DNA from: Acetobacteraceae bacterium
Lineage (GTDB): Bacteria > Pseudomonadota > Alphaproteobacteria > Acetobacterales > Acetobacteraceae
Length of the DNA: 8,179 nucleotides
Assembly: GCA_027340195.1 (NCBI GenBank)
Contig: DAHWNE010000014.1
Coordinates: 1-8,179, forward strand
Reading direction: 5' to 3'
Shown: piece after piece, positions 1 through 7,088 of the stretch
Layout of the letters: each line of letters begins with the position of its first letter
Numbering within the stretch: the stretch's first letter is position 1
Position numbers and translations under genes: made by a program
Notes under the pieces: model-generated
Told to the model about the DNA's origin: nothing
What the model saw: the letters and a program-made list of their open reading frames with translations, nothing else
Databases searched by the model: none

Positions 1-479
1 GCTTCGCCGGGCTCGGCGCGTGCCTGCTGACTCTCACCGCCTCCGCCGCCCTCACCCCGCGTGCCATCCGCCAGGCCAATGATTTCTCCTGGAAACCCCT
101 GACCGACCTCGCCTGGTTCTTCCTGGCGCTGTTCGTCACCCTGAGCCCGGTCGCCGCCAGCCTGCCCACTTACCCCGCGCAACCGCAAACCCTGTTCTGG
201 CTCACCGGCGGCCTGTCCGCATTGCTGGACAACGCCCCGAGCTACCTGCTCGCCTGGAACCTGGCCGGAAACCCCACCAACGGCCCGGCCCTTACCGCCC
301 TCTCGGGCGGAGCCGTGCTGTTCGGCGGCCTCACCTACCTCGGCAATGCCCCCAACCTCGCCATCCGCGCCATCGCCGCCCACCGCGGAACCCGCATGCC
401 GTCGTTCCTGACCTACACCGCCTGGGCCACGCTGGCCCTGGGGCCGGCACTGGTGGTGCTGGGGTGGATGGGCGGGTGA
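1..479 (+). CDS. Putative sodium:proton antiporter / CitMHS-like transporter, C-terminal part (5' end outside the window)
   Basis: The reading frame is open from the first complete codon at position 3 to a TGA at 477-479, giving 158 residues of a longer protein. It is strongly hydrophobic, with about five membrane-spanning stretches. One lies around LAWFFLALFVTLSP, one around a segment ending LLDNAPSYLLAWNLAG, one around GGAVLFGGLTYLGNAPN, and a last one just before the C-terminus. The pair of motifs DNAPSYL and TYLGNAPN, followed by a basic loop and MPSFLTY, is what I know from the C-terminal half of sodium:proton antiporter/putative citrate transporter proteins of the CitMHS-like (ion transporter) superfamily. 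These have two such Asn-Ala-Pro elements. Members are inner-membrane proteins of roughly 430-480 residues, so about two thirds is missing here. The transported ion or substrate cannot be decided from this fragment. The gene converges on the minus-strand cluster that ends at 518. Confidence 0.75.
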   Translation, partial: FAGLGACLLTLTASAALTPRAIRQANDFSWKPLTDLAWFFLALFVTLSPVAASLPTYPAQPQTLFWLTGGLSALLDNAPSYLLAWNLAGNPTNGPALTALSGGAVLFGGLTYLGNAPNLAIRAIAAHRGTRMPSFLTYTAWATLALGPALVVLGWMGG

Positions 480-480
480 A

Positions 481-517
481 AGAAAGGCGAGGGGGACGCT
501 GCCCCCCTGGCCTTCCT
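481..517. terminator. Candidate bidirectional terminator between convergent genes
   Basis: The 38-bp gap between two convergent stop codons contains an inverted repeat. AGGGGG at 490-495 pairs with CCCCCT at 503-508 around a 7-nt loop. Read on the minus strand, the hairpin is followed by a pyrimidine-rich CGCCTTTCTTTC tract. On the plus strand it is followed by a CCTTCCTTC tract. Neither is a clean U-run, so intrinsic activity is inferred from position and symmetry only. Confidence 0.4.
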
Positions 518-1516
518 TCACCCTCCCACCAACCCCCGCTCAACCCGTGTCGCCTCCAGGTCATCGGCCAGGAAGGCGCGGATCAGGTCGGGCAGGGGTT
601 CCTGGGGCGCGAAGCCGAGGCCGGTGGCGCGGCGGGCGGTGAAGGCCGCGGGCCAGGTGGCGACGATGCTGGCGATCGCGGGGTCGGGGTTGGGGCGGAC
701 TAGGGCGCGGCTGCCGGGGCGGACCGCTTCCAGTGCGGTCAGCATATCCCGGACGGTGGCCCGCAATCCGGGCGGGTTGATGCCGCGGTCGGCGCCCAGT
801 CGGGTGCTGTCCATCCAGGCGGCGTGGATCAGCCATTCCACGGCCTTGCGCGGGCTGGCGATCCAGGCGGCGAAATCCTCCTCCACTGGCAGTTCGGTGG
901 TCAGTCCCAGCAGCGGTTCGCGCAGGATGGCCGAAAGGAAGCTCGAGGCGGCGCGGTTGGGCCGGCCCGGGCGGATGGTGATGGTGGGCAGGCGCAGCGA
1001 GATGGCGTCGATCGCGCCGCGTCGGGTTGCGTCGGCCAGCAGCAGTTCGGCCGCGGCTTTTTCGGTGCCGTAGCTGTTGGTGGGCAGCTGGCGCGCATCG
1101 TCGGGGAGCACCGCGTTCTGCCCGCCGGAGAAGCTGGCGACCGAGGAGGTGAACACCACCCGGGCCGGCGGGTCGCCGGCGGCGTGGTTGCGCTGGCAGG
1201 CCTCGATCACGCGCAGCGTGCCGTGCAGGTTGACGTCGAGGCCGAGCTGCCAGTCCGCCTCCGCCTGCGCCGAGACCACCGCGGCGAGGTGGATGACATG
1301 GGTGGTCCCGCGCGGGATGGCCGCTTCCGGCAGCGCGGTGAGGCTGCCGGCGATGCTGTCCACCGGAAACGGCGCCGGGCTGGGCGCGGCGGGGGCGGCG
1401 AGGTCGAACAGGGTCAGCCGCTCGATCCGTCTGCTGCCGAGCGTGCCCTGCCGCGCCAAGCGGGCGGCGAGCTTGCGGCCGAGGAAGCCCCCGGCGCCGA
1501 GGATGGCGATCTGCAT
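518..1516 (-). CDS. denD: D-erythronate dehydrogenase-like NAD-dependent epimerase/dehydratase family protein
   Basis: This is a 332-residue extended short-chain dehydrogenase. The N-terminus MQIAILGAGGFLGRKL (residues 1-16) is a Rossmann NAD-binding loop. HLAAVVS lies at 77-82, the catalytic Ser is in FTSSVASFSG (122-131), and the Tyr-x3-Lys pair is Y149/K153 in SYGTEKAA. The stretch RLPTITIRPGRPNRAASSF (175-193) followed by REPLLG is characteristic of the D-erythronate dehydrogenase (DenD) family. Those enzymes oxidise D-erythronate at C2 to 2-oxo-D-erythronate, in the cytosol, in four-carbon sugar-acid catabolism. The length is normal for the family. The ATG at 1516 is chosen because it begins exactly at the Rossmann strand; the frame stays open upstream to 1747 but that part is arginine-rich non-protein-like sequence overlapping the methyltransferase gene. 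It is the last gene of the minus-strand cluster, 41 nt after the methyltransferase stop. The usual pathway partners (four-carbon acid kinase, 2-oxo-tetronate isomerase) are not in the window, so the exact substrate is uncertain. Confidence 0.8.
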   Translation of the reverse strand: MQIAILGAGGFLGRKLAARLARQGTLGSRRIERLTLFDLAAPAAPSPAPFPVDSIAGSLTALPEAAIPRGTTHVIHLAAVVSAQAEADWQLGLDVNLHGTLRVIEACQRNHAAGDPPARVVFTSSVASFSGGQNAVLPDDARQLPTNSYGTEKAAAELLLADATRRGAIDAISLRLPTITIRPGRPNRAASSFLSAILREPLLGLTTELPVEEDFAAWIASPRKAVEWLIHAAWMDSTRLGADRGINPPGLRATVRDMLTALEAVRPGSRALVRPNPDPAIASIVATWPAAFTARRATGLGFAPQEPLPDLIRAFLADDLEATRVERGLVGG

Positions 1517-1557
1517 CCCTGGTGGTTTGCCCCACCCCGGGGCGCTGTCAAGCCGGC

Positions 1558-2181
1558 TCAGCCGTAGAGCAGCGCCGGCGGGGTTCCGGGCGGGTGCTGG
1601 TGGTCGAACACCACCCAGGCGTGGTGGTGCTGCGCGCGCTTGGTTTCCGCGCCGCGGTCGAACCAGGTGATTCGGTCGCGCAGCACGATGACCTTGGCGA
1701 AGGGGGCGGCCGACATGATGGCGGCGGCGCGCTGGCCGGCGAGCCATTGCAGCCGCACCAGCAGCGCAAGCTGGCCCTGGGCGGCGGCGGTCAGGCTGAG
1801 CGCGTGACGCAGGAACCGCTGCATCGCCAGCGAGGAGCGGGGTCTTCCCGCCATCACGTCGGCCTCACCGTAGGGCGGGTTGGTCACCATCGCCCCGCAG
1901 CCGGCCGGGAAGGCGCGGGCGGCGAGGAAATCGATCCCCGGGGTGCCGAAGCCGCGGTCGGCGATGTCGGAGGCCACCACCTGGTAGCCGCGCGCGGCAA
2001 GCACCCGCGCCATCGCGCCGTCTCCGCAGCAGGGTTCCCACACCGCCCCGCGCAACGCGACGTGATCGAGCAGTCGTTCGGTGACCCAGGCTGGAGTCGC
2101 GTAGAAATCGCGTGGCGCGCGCAGGTAGCCCGAGTAATGGATCATCCGGGCCCGCAGCGGGGAGGTGTCAGGTGCGTCCAT
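1558..2181 (-). CDS. Small class I SAM-dependent methyltransferase with NPPY motif
   Basis: This 207-residue protein carries methyltransferase motifs in the order usual for adenine-N6-type enzymes. A FYATP segment lies at 26-30. The SAM-binding loop EPCCGDGAMARVL spans 49-61. An acidic residue D72, which would hold the SAM ribose, lies in VVASDIADRG. The catalytic NPPYG is at 101-105. There is no room for a separate target-recognition domain, so if it modifies DNA it must use a minimal or external recognition element. RNA or protein amide methylation are alternatives, because NPPY is shared by those enzymes. The C-terminus is histidine-rich (AQHHHAWVVFDHQH). The ATG at 2181 lies inside the last codons of the upstream guanylyltransferase gene (14-nt overlap). 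AGGA at 2187-2190 sits 5 nt before it, so translational coupling is likely. A second ATG at codon 13 is possible but has weaker support. No restriction enzyme gene is adjacent. Confidence 0.75.
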   Translation of the reverse strand: MDAPDTSPLRARMIHYSGYLRAPRDFYATPAWVTERLLDHVALRGAVWEPCCGDGAMARVLAARGYQVVASDIADRGFGTPGIDFLAARAFPAGCGAMVTNPPYGEADVMAGRPRSSLAMQRFLRHALSLTAAAQGQLALLVRLQWLAGQRAAAIMSAAPFAKVIVLRDRITWFDRGAETKRAQHHHAWVVFDHQHPPGTPPALLYG

Positions 2182-3586
2182 AACTGTCCTCGATCCGCAC
2201 GATATCGTCCTCGCCCAGATAGGCGCCCGATTGCACTTCGATCAGTGCCAGCGGAATGCGGCCGGGGTTTTCCAGCCGGTGGGTGCAGCCGAGCGGTAGG
2301 TAGATGCTCTCGTTCTCCTGCACCAGCCTGGTTTCCGCGTCGCGGGTGACCAGCGCGCTGCCGCTTACCACCACCCAGTGTTCGGCGCGGTGGTAATGCT
2401 TCTGCAATGACAACCGGCCGCCCGGGACGACGACGATGCGTTTCACCTGGAAGCGTTCGCCGGAGATCAGGGATTCATAGAACCCCCAGGGGCGATAGAC
2501 GCGGTTATGCGCGACCGCCTCGGGGCGTCCGGCGGCGCGCAGCCGATCGACCAGCGCCTTGACCTCCTGAGCGCGGGAGCGGTGGGCGGCCAGCACCGCG
2601 TCCTTGGTGACCACCACCACCGCGTCCTCGAGGCCCACCACCGCGGCCAGCATCCCGTCGCTGCGCACGTAGCAGCGCGAGGCGCCTTCCAGCACCACGT
2701 CGCCCTCGGTGACGTTGCCGGCGGCGTCCTTGGCGCCGAGATCCCAGAGGGCGGTCCAGCTGCCGACGTCGGACCAGCCGAGCTCGGCCGGGATCACGGC
2801 GGCGGCGGCGGTGCGTTCGGCCAGCGCGTAATCCAGGCTGATCGACGGGCAGGCGGCGAATTCGGCGGCGCCGAGGCGGATGAAGTCGAGATCGGTCTCG
2901 CGGGCGGCGACCGCGGCGCGGGCGGCGGCCAGCACCTCCGGGGCATGGACCGCGAGTTCGGCGAGCAGCCCGGCGGCGGTGAAGACGAACATGCCGCTGT
3001 TCCAAAGATGCCGGCCGGAGGCGGCGAAGCCGGCGGCGGTGGCGGCGTCGGGCTTCTCGATGAAGCGGGCGACCGCGTGGACGCCAGGCAGGCCGGGCAG
3101 TTCGGCGCCGGCTTCGATGTAGCCGTAGCCGGTTTCGGGCGCGGTGGGGCGGACCCCGAAGGTCACCACCCGGCCGGCGGCGGCGGCGGCGGCGGCGGGG
3201 GCGAGGGCGGCGTGCAGGGCCTGCACGTCGCCGATCGCGGCGTCGGCGGCCATCATCCAAAGCACCGCTTCGGGTTCGGTTTCCGCCACCAGGACGGCGG
3301 CGGCGGCGATGGCGGGGGCGGAGTTGCGCCCGACCGGTTCCAGCAGGATGCGCGCATTGGCGACGCCGGCCTCGCGCAGCTGTTCGGCGATCAGGAAGCG
3401 GTGATCCTGGTTGCACACCACTATCGGGGCGGCAAAGCCGGGGCCGCGGGCGCGCAGCGCCGTTTCCTGCAGCAGCGAGCGGGTGGAGGTCAGCGGCCAG
3501 AGCTGTTTGGGGAAGCTCTCGCGCGAGACCGGCCAGAGCCTTGTGCCGGAGCCGCCGGAGAGGATGACGGGGATGATCGGCCGCAC
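2168..3586 (-). CDS. manC: Bifunctional mannose-1-phosphate guanylyltransferase / mannose-6-phosphate isomerase
   Basis: This 472-residue protein would make GDP-mannose from mannose-1-phosphate and GTP, and interconvert fructose-6-phosphate and mannose-6-phosphate. It feeds capsule, exopolysaccharide or O-antigen synthesis in the cytosol. The nucleotidyltransferase domain opens with PVILSGGSGTRLWPVSRE (6-23) and FPKQL (25-29). FIEKPD is at 175-180 and LWNSGMFVF begins at 194. The C-terminal type II isomerase cupin shows QKHYHRAEHW (395-404), containing the metal-binding His/Glu residues, then ENES.YLPLG and a tail with YLGEDDIVRIEDSYGR. Length matches ManC/AlgA/XanB proteins. The GTG at 3584-3586 is chosen because VRPIIPVILSGG starts the domain directly and GGAG (3595-3598) sits 8 nt upstream. 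The only upstream ATG, at 3718, would add 44 atypical residues and fill the divergent promoter region. A run of seven alanines (131-137) is encoded by a CGG/GCC triplet repeat. The 3' end overlaps the methyltransferase start. Confidence 0.93.
   Translation of the reverse strand: MRPIIPVILSGGSGTRLWPVSRESFPKQLWPLTSTRSLLQETALRARGPGFAAPIVVCNQDHRFLIAEQLREAGVANARILLEPVGRNSAPAIAAAAVLVAETEPEAVLWMMAADAAIGDVQALHAALAPAAAAAAAGRVVTFGVRPTAPETGYGYIEAGAELPGLPGVHAVARFIEKPDAATAAGFAASGRHLWNSGMFVFTAAGLLAELAVHAPEVLAAARAAVAARETDLDFIRLGAAEFAACPSISLDYALAERTAAAAVIPAELGWSDVGSWTALWDLGAKDAAGNVTEGDVVLEGASRCYVRSDGMLAAVVGLEDAVVVVTKDAVLAAHRSRAQEVKALVDRLRAAGRPEAVAHNRVYRPWGFYESLISGERFQVKRIVVVPGGRLSLQKHYHRAEHWVVVSGSALVTRDAETRLVQENESIYLPLGCTHRLENPGRIPLALIEVQSGAYLGEDDIVRIEDSYGRT
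3175..3198. repeat. Perfect (CGG)8 triplet repeat inside the guanylyltransferase gene
   Basis: Eight consecutive CGG units run from 3175 to 3198. On the coding (minus) strand this reads as GCC codons for seven successive alanines in the guanylyltransferase domain, in a helix-like, alanine-rich segment between conserved motifs. The repeat unit is one codon, so slippage would change alanine number without shifting frame. Confidence 0.85.
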
Positions 3587-3720
3587 GCGGGACGCTCCGG
3601 ACTGGTGAGGATGGAGGGGGTATTGGCAGAGTGGACGATTCCATGTCCAGCGCCGTGCCACCCTTTGACCACCCCACCCCCAACGCGCGACACTCCCCCG
3701 GGAAACACCAGGAACCACGC
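3587..3720. promoter_or_regulatory. Divergent intergenic region between manC and the ThDP-enzyme operon
   Basis: These 134 bases separate two divergent starts and are the only apparent place for the promoters of both transcription units. The region holds the two ribosome-binding sites: GGAG at 3595-3598 for the minus gene and AGGA at 3710-3713 for the plus gene. It also contains a TGGAC...GTCCA inverted repeat (3632-3636 and 3645-3649, 8-nt spacer) that could be an operator. The composition is less coding-like than the flanks, for example the pyrimidine-rich C-tracts at 3671-3681. No regulator gene is adjacent, so the controlling protein is unknown. Confidence 0.6.
3665..3694 (+). promoter_or_regulatory. 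Possible sigma-70-type promoter for the ThDP-enzyme operon
   Basis: TTGACC at 3665-3670 matches five of six bases of the -35 consensus. With an 18-nt spacer, GACACT at 3689-3694 matches three of six -10 bases. It would start transcription near 3701, about 20 nt before the ATG at 3721. The -10 match is weak, so this is a guess from spacing and one good box. Confidence 0.25.
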
Positions 3721-5448
3721 ATGACCGCTCCCGCCCGCATCGCCGCCGAGGACTATCTGGACGCGCTCGCCGCCCAGGGCATCGACCATCTGTTTTGCAA
3801 CCCCGGCACCGACTTCGCCCCGATCGTCGAGGCCTATGCCCGTGCCGCCCGCTCCAACCGCGCGGTGCCGAAGCCGATGGTGATTCCGCATGAAAACGCC
3901 GCGGTCACAATGGCCCATGGTTACACCATGGTCACCGGCCGCCCGCAGGCGGTGATGACCCACACCAACGTGGGCACGGCGAACGCCATCAACGCCCTGA
4001 TCGACGCCGCGCGGGATCGGATTCCGATGCTGCTCTCCTCCGGCCGCACCCCGGTGATGGAATCCGGGCCGTCCGGGGCCCGCAACGTCTATATCCACTG
4101 GGCGCAGGAGATGTTCGACCAGGCCGGAATGCTGCGCGAGATGGTGAAGTGGGACTATGAGCTCCGCCGTCCGGATCAGATCGACCCGGTGGTGGCCCGA
4201 GCGATGGAACTGGCCACCGCCTCGCCCTCGGGGCCGGTTTATCTGTCGCTGCCGCGCGAAGTGCTGGGTGCGGCGGTGGAACCGCCGGGTCCCGCGACGC
4301 TCGCTCCACGCGCCCGCCCGGCTCCGCCCGCGCCGGCGGCGGCGGAGGTCGAGCAACTCGCCGCCTGGATCGCCGCCGCTCGCGCACCGCTGCTGATCAC
4401 CGGCGCGCTCGGGCGCGATAAGCGCGAAAACCCCGCGCTTGCCCACCTCGCCGAGCAGGCGGCGATCGCGGTGGTGCCGTTCAACCCGCGCTATCATGCC
4501 ATGTCCGCCCGTCACCCGATGTATCAGGGCGGCAACCCCGGCGCGCTTCTGGCCGAGGCCGATCTGGTGCTGGTGTGGGAGCAGGACGTGCCCTGGTATC
4601 CCGGCACCCACCGCCTCGCCGAAGGGGCGCGGGTGGTGCAGATCGGCGAGGACCCGCTGTTCGCCCGCTACCCGATGCGCAGCTTCCGCTCCGACCTCAC
4701 CATTCGCAGCGCCGCCCTGCCGTTGTTCGAAGCGCTGGAGGCCGCGCTTGCCGGCCGACTGGGCGACGTCTCCGCCCGCCGCGCCCGCCTCGCCGCGCGC
4801 TCCGAGGCGTTGCGCGCCGAATGGGCCGCCGAGGCCGCGCGCGACGCGGCCGGCCCGGTCTGCACCATGGCCTGGCTCAACCACTGCCTGCGCGGCATCG
4901 TCGATGACGAAACGCTGGTGGTCAGCGAATACTCGTTCCGTCAGGAGCATTGCCCGCTCGATGCGCCGGGCAGCCTGTTCGGCCTCAGCCCGGCCGGCGG
5001 GCTGGGCTGGGGGCTGGGGGCGGCGATCGGCGCCAAGCTCGCCGCGCCGGAGAAGCAGGTGATCGCGGTGCTGGGCGACGGCGCCTACATGTTCGCCAAC
5101 CCCACCGCCTGCCACTTCACCGCCCGCGCCCATGGGCTGCCGGTGCTGGCGGTGATCTACAACAACACCCTTTACGGTGCGGTGCGCCGCTCCACCTTGG
5201 ACATGTATCCGGATTCCGTCGCCGCCAGCGAGGACGGACGGCGTCTGGCCGAACTCGGCCCCAGCCCTGATTTCGAGAAACTCGCCGAAGCCCATGGCGG
5301 CCACGGGGAACGGGTGGAGCACCCGACCGAGCTGCCGGCGGCGCTGGCCCGCGCCGCGGCCGCGGTGCGCGCGGGGCGGCAGCCGGTGGTGAACGTGCTC
5401 TGCCCGGGCGGCGGCTCGGGCGGAATGAGCGAGCGCCGCGCGGCGTGA
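3721..5448 (+). CDS. Thiamine-diphosphate-dependent enzyme (acetolactate synthase / benzoylformate decarboxylase superfamily), substrate unknown
   Basis: This 575-residue protein has the three-domain ThDP-enzyme layout. The N-terminal pyrimidine-binding domain shows FCNPGTDF (25-32) and the cofactor-activating Glu E58 in IPHENAAVTMAHGY (55-68). A central domain spans roughly 205-340. The C-terminal pyrophosphate domain has the Mg-ThDP motif GDGAYMF from 452, ending at NN (481-482) in VIYNNTLYG. Members typically cleave or join bonds next to a keto group of 2-oxo acids. H81 in THTNVGTANA sits 23 residues after the Glu, the same spacing as the active-site His of benzoylformate decarboxylase and unlike acetolactate synthase. 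This favours a decarboxylase or lyase, but the second catalytic His of that enzyme has no clear counterpart. The ATG at 3721 is chosen because AGGA (3710-3713) precedes it by 7 nt; the open frame upstream to 3631 does not look like protein. The stop overlaps the start of the monooxygenase gene (GTGA). The tail is glycine-rich. Confidence 0.85.
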   Translation: MTAPARIAAEDYLDALAAQGIDHLFCNPGTDFAPIVEAYARAARSNRAVPKPMVIPHENAAVTMAHGYTMVTGRPQAVMTHTNVGTANAINALIDAARDRIPMLLSSGRTPVMESGPSGARNVYIHWAQEMFDQAGMLREMVKWDYELRRPDQIDPVVARAMELATASPSGPVYLSLPREVLGAAVEPPGPATLAPRARPAPPAPAAAEVEQLAAWIAAARAPLLITGALGRDKRENPALAHLAEQAAIAVVPFNPRYHAMSARHPMYQGGNPGALLAEADLVLVWEQDVPWYPGTHRLAEGARVVQIGEDPLFARYPMRSFRSDLTIRSAALPLFEALEAALAGRLGDVSARRARLAARSEALRAEWAAEAARDAAGPVCTMAWLNHCLRGIVDDETLVVSEYSFRQEHCPLDAPGSLFGLSPAGGLGWGLGAAIGAKLAAPEKQVIAVLGDGAYMFANPTACHFTARAHGLPVLAVIYNNTLYGAVRRSTLDMYPDSVAASEDGRRLAELGPSPDFEKLAEAHGGHGERVEHPTELPAALARAAAAVRAGRQPVVNVLCPGGGSGGMSERRAA

Positions 5449-7088
5449 GCGCGGTCCCGCTGACCACCCAGGTGCTGATCGTCGGCGGCGGCCCGGTCGG
5501 GCTCTCGCTGGCGATCGACCTCGCCGCCCGCGGGGTGGCGGTGACGGTGGCGGAAGCCCGCGCCCGGGGCACCCCGCCCAGCGTGAAATGCAACCACGTC
5601 GCCGCCCGCACCATGGAGGTGTACCGTCGCCTCGGCATCGCCCGGCGCATCCGCGAGGCGCCGGGCCTGCCGGCGGAGTTCCCCAACGATGTCGCCTTCC
5701 GCACCACCACCACCGGGCGCGAATTCGCCCGTATCCATATCCCGTGCCGGGCGGAACGCTATACCGACCGCTCCGGCCCGGACGGGTGGTGGCCGACGCC
5801 CGAGCCCCCGCATCGGATCAACCAGATCTATCTGGAGCCTGCGCTGGCCGCGATCGCGGCGGAACGGCCGGGGATCCGCCTGCTCTGGTCCTGCCGGGTC
5901 ACCGGTTTCCGCGAAACCGCGACCGGGATCGTCGCCGAGGCCGTGGGTGCGGACGGCGCGCTGCGGATCGAGGCGGATTATCTGGTCGGCTGCGATGGCG
6001 CTGCCTCCGAGACCCGTCGCGCCATCGGCGCCCGATTCACGGGCGACGCGCTGGTGCAGCGCACCCAATCCACCGATATCGAGGCGCCCGACCTGATCGC
6101 GCGCATGGCCGCCCCGCCCGCCTGGTCCACGCAGTCGCTCAACCCGCGCCGCAGCGCCAACATCTTCGCCATCGACGGGCGCAAACGGTTCCTGGTCCAC
6201 AACTACCTGCGCCCAGACGAGACCGACTTCGCCGCCGTCGATCGCGACCGCTGCCTGCGGCTGATCCTGGGCGTCGATGAGTCGTTCCGCTACCGCATTC
6301 TGGGCCGGGAGGATTGGATCGGCCGGCGGATGCTGGCCGACCGGTTCCGGCGCGGCCGGGTCTTCTTGTGCGGGGATGCCGCGCATATCTGGGTGCCGTT
6401 CGCCGGCTACGGGATGAACGCGGGGATCGCCGATGCGATGAACCTGTCGTGGATGCTGGCCGCGGTCCTGGCCGGCTGGGCCGATCCGCGGCTGCTGGAT
6501 GCGCACGAAGCCGAGCGCTGGCCGATCACCGAGCAGGTCTCGCATCATGCGATGGAAACCGCGCAGCGCCTGGCGGCCGCGCGTGGCGCGGTGCCCGATG
6601 ACATCGAGGACGAGACCCCGGCCGGGGATGAGGCCCGCGCCGCTTTCGGCAGCCGTGTGGCCGCCCTGAACACGCCGCAATATTGCTGTGGCGGACTGAA
6701 TTTCGGCTATTTCTATGACCGCTCGCCAGTGATCGTCTATGACGGCGAGGCGGCCCCCGACTATGGCATGGACCGCTTTACCCAATCCACGGTACCCGGC
6801 TGCCGCGCGCCGCATCTCTGGCTGGCCGACGGGCGGGCGCTGCAGGACGCATTCGGCCCCTGGTTCACCCTGCTGCGGACCGATCGCCGCGCCGATGCCG
6901 ACCCGCTGGTGGCCGCCGCGCGGGCGGCGGGGATGCCGCTCACGCTGTTGGATGCGCCGGAGGCGGCGTCGCTGTATCCGCGGCGGATGACGCTGATCCG
7001 CCCCGACGGGCATGTCGGCTGGCGCGGGGATGCGCCGCCGGGGGATACGGCGGCGCTGATCGCGCGGCTGCGCGGGGCGGGGACATGA
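5445..7088 (+). CDS. FAD-dependent class A monooxygenase (PheA/TfdB-like aromatic hydroxylase family)
   Basis: This 547-residue flavoprotein hydroxylase is expected to use NAD(P)H and O2 on an aromatic or related substrate. All three family fingerprints are visible. The ADP-binding loop is VLIVGGGPVGLSLAIDLAAR (10-29). The DG motif is D184-G185 in YLVGCDGAASETRRAIG. The GD motif is G310-D311 in VFLCGDAAHIWVPFAGYGMN, followed by GIADAMNLSWMLAAVL. The last about 130 residues (GCRAPHLWL, FGPWFTLL, IRPDGHVGWRG) match the C-terminal thioredoxin-like domain of phenol-hydroxylase-type members, which normally has no redox role. Length is typical. The start is GTG at 5445, whose last two bases form the TGA of the ThDP gene. 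There is no clear Shine-Dalgarno, so translation probably depends on coupling. No reductase partner is needed or present. The substrate is not readable from sequence; the ThDP partner suggests an acyl- or keto-substituted compound. Confidence 0.88.
   Translation: MSAVPLTTQVLIVGGGPVGLSLAIDLAARGVAVTVAEARARGTPPSVKCNHVAARTMEVYRRLGIARRIREAPGLPAEFPNDVAFRTTTTGREFARIHIPCRAERYTDRSGPDGWWPTPEPPHRINQIYLEPALAAIAAERPGIRLLWSCRVTGFRETATGIVAEAVGADGALRIEADYLVGCDGAASETRRAIGARFTGDALVQRTQSTDIEAPDLIARMAAPPAWSTQSLNPRRSANIFAIDGRKRFLVHNYLRPDETDFAAVDRDRCLRLILGVDESFRYRILGREDWIGRRMLADRFRRGRVFLCGDAAHIWVPFAGYGMNAGIADAMNLSWMLAAVLAGWADPRLLDAHEAERWPITEQVSHHAMETAQRLAAARGAVPDDIEDETPAGDEARAAFGSRVAALNTPQYCCGGLNFGYFYDRSPVIVYDGEAAPDYGMDRFTQSTVPGCRAPHLWLADGRALQDAFGPWFTLLRTDRRADADPLVAAARAAGMPLTLLDAPEAASLYPRRMTLIRPDGHVGWRGDAPPGDTAALIARLRGAGT

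Noticed and set aside
1517..1747. N-terminal extension of the denD frame to 1747
   Set aside because: The added 77 residues are Arg/Pro-rich, overlap the methyltransferase gene and precede the Rossmann strand that normally begins the protein.
3645..3660. Possible sigma-54 promoter on the minus strand (TGGCACG element)
   Set aside because: The -24-like TGGCACG is perfect, but the -12 position reads TGGAC and lacks the required GC, so it was not called.
3631..3720. N-terminal extension of the ThDP enzyme to an ATG at 3631
   Set aside because: The added 30 residues resemble translated intergenic DNA, and the ATG at 3721 has its own well-spaced AGGA.
2507..3724. Plus-strand 405-codon open frame opposite manC, rich in glycine runs
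   Set aside because: The long Gly runs come from the CGG repeats of the real gene on the other strand. There is no domain, and it would overlap the start of the ThDP gene.
3490..5322. Long minus-strand open frame (about 610 codons) opposite the ThDP gene
   Set aside because: The translation is low-complexity, rich in Gly, Arg, His and Ala, with no recognisable domain. It mirrors a well-supported ThDP enzyme, so it is an antisense shadow produced by GC-rich third positions.
5172..7013. Long minus-strand open frame (about 613 codons) opposite the monooxygenase
   Set aside because: Same reasoning: it is the complement of a gene with intact FAD motifs, its composition is unlike protein, and no start signal is evident.
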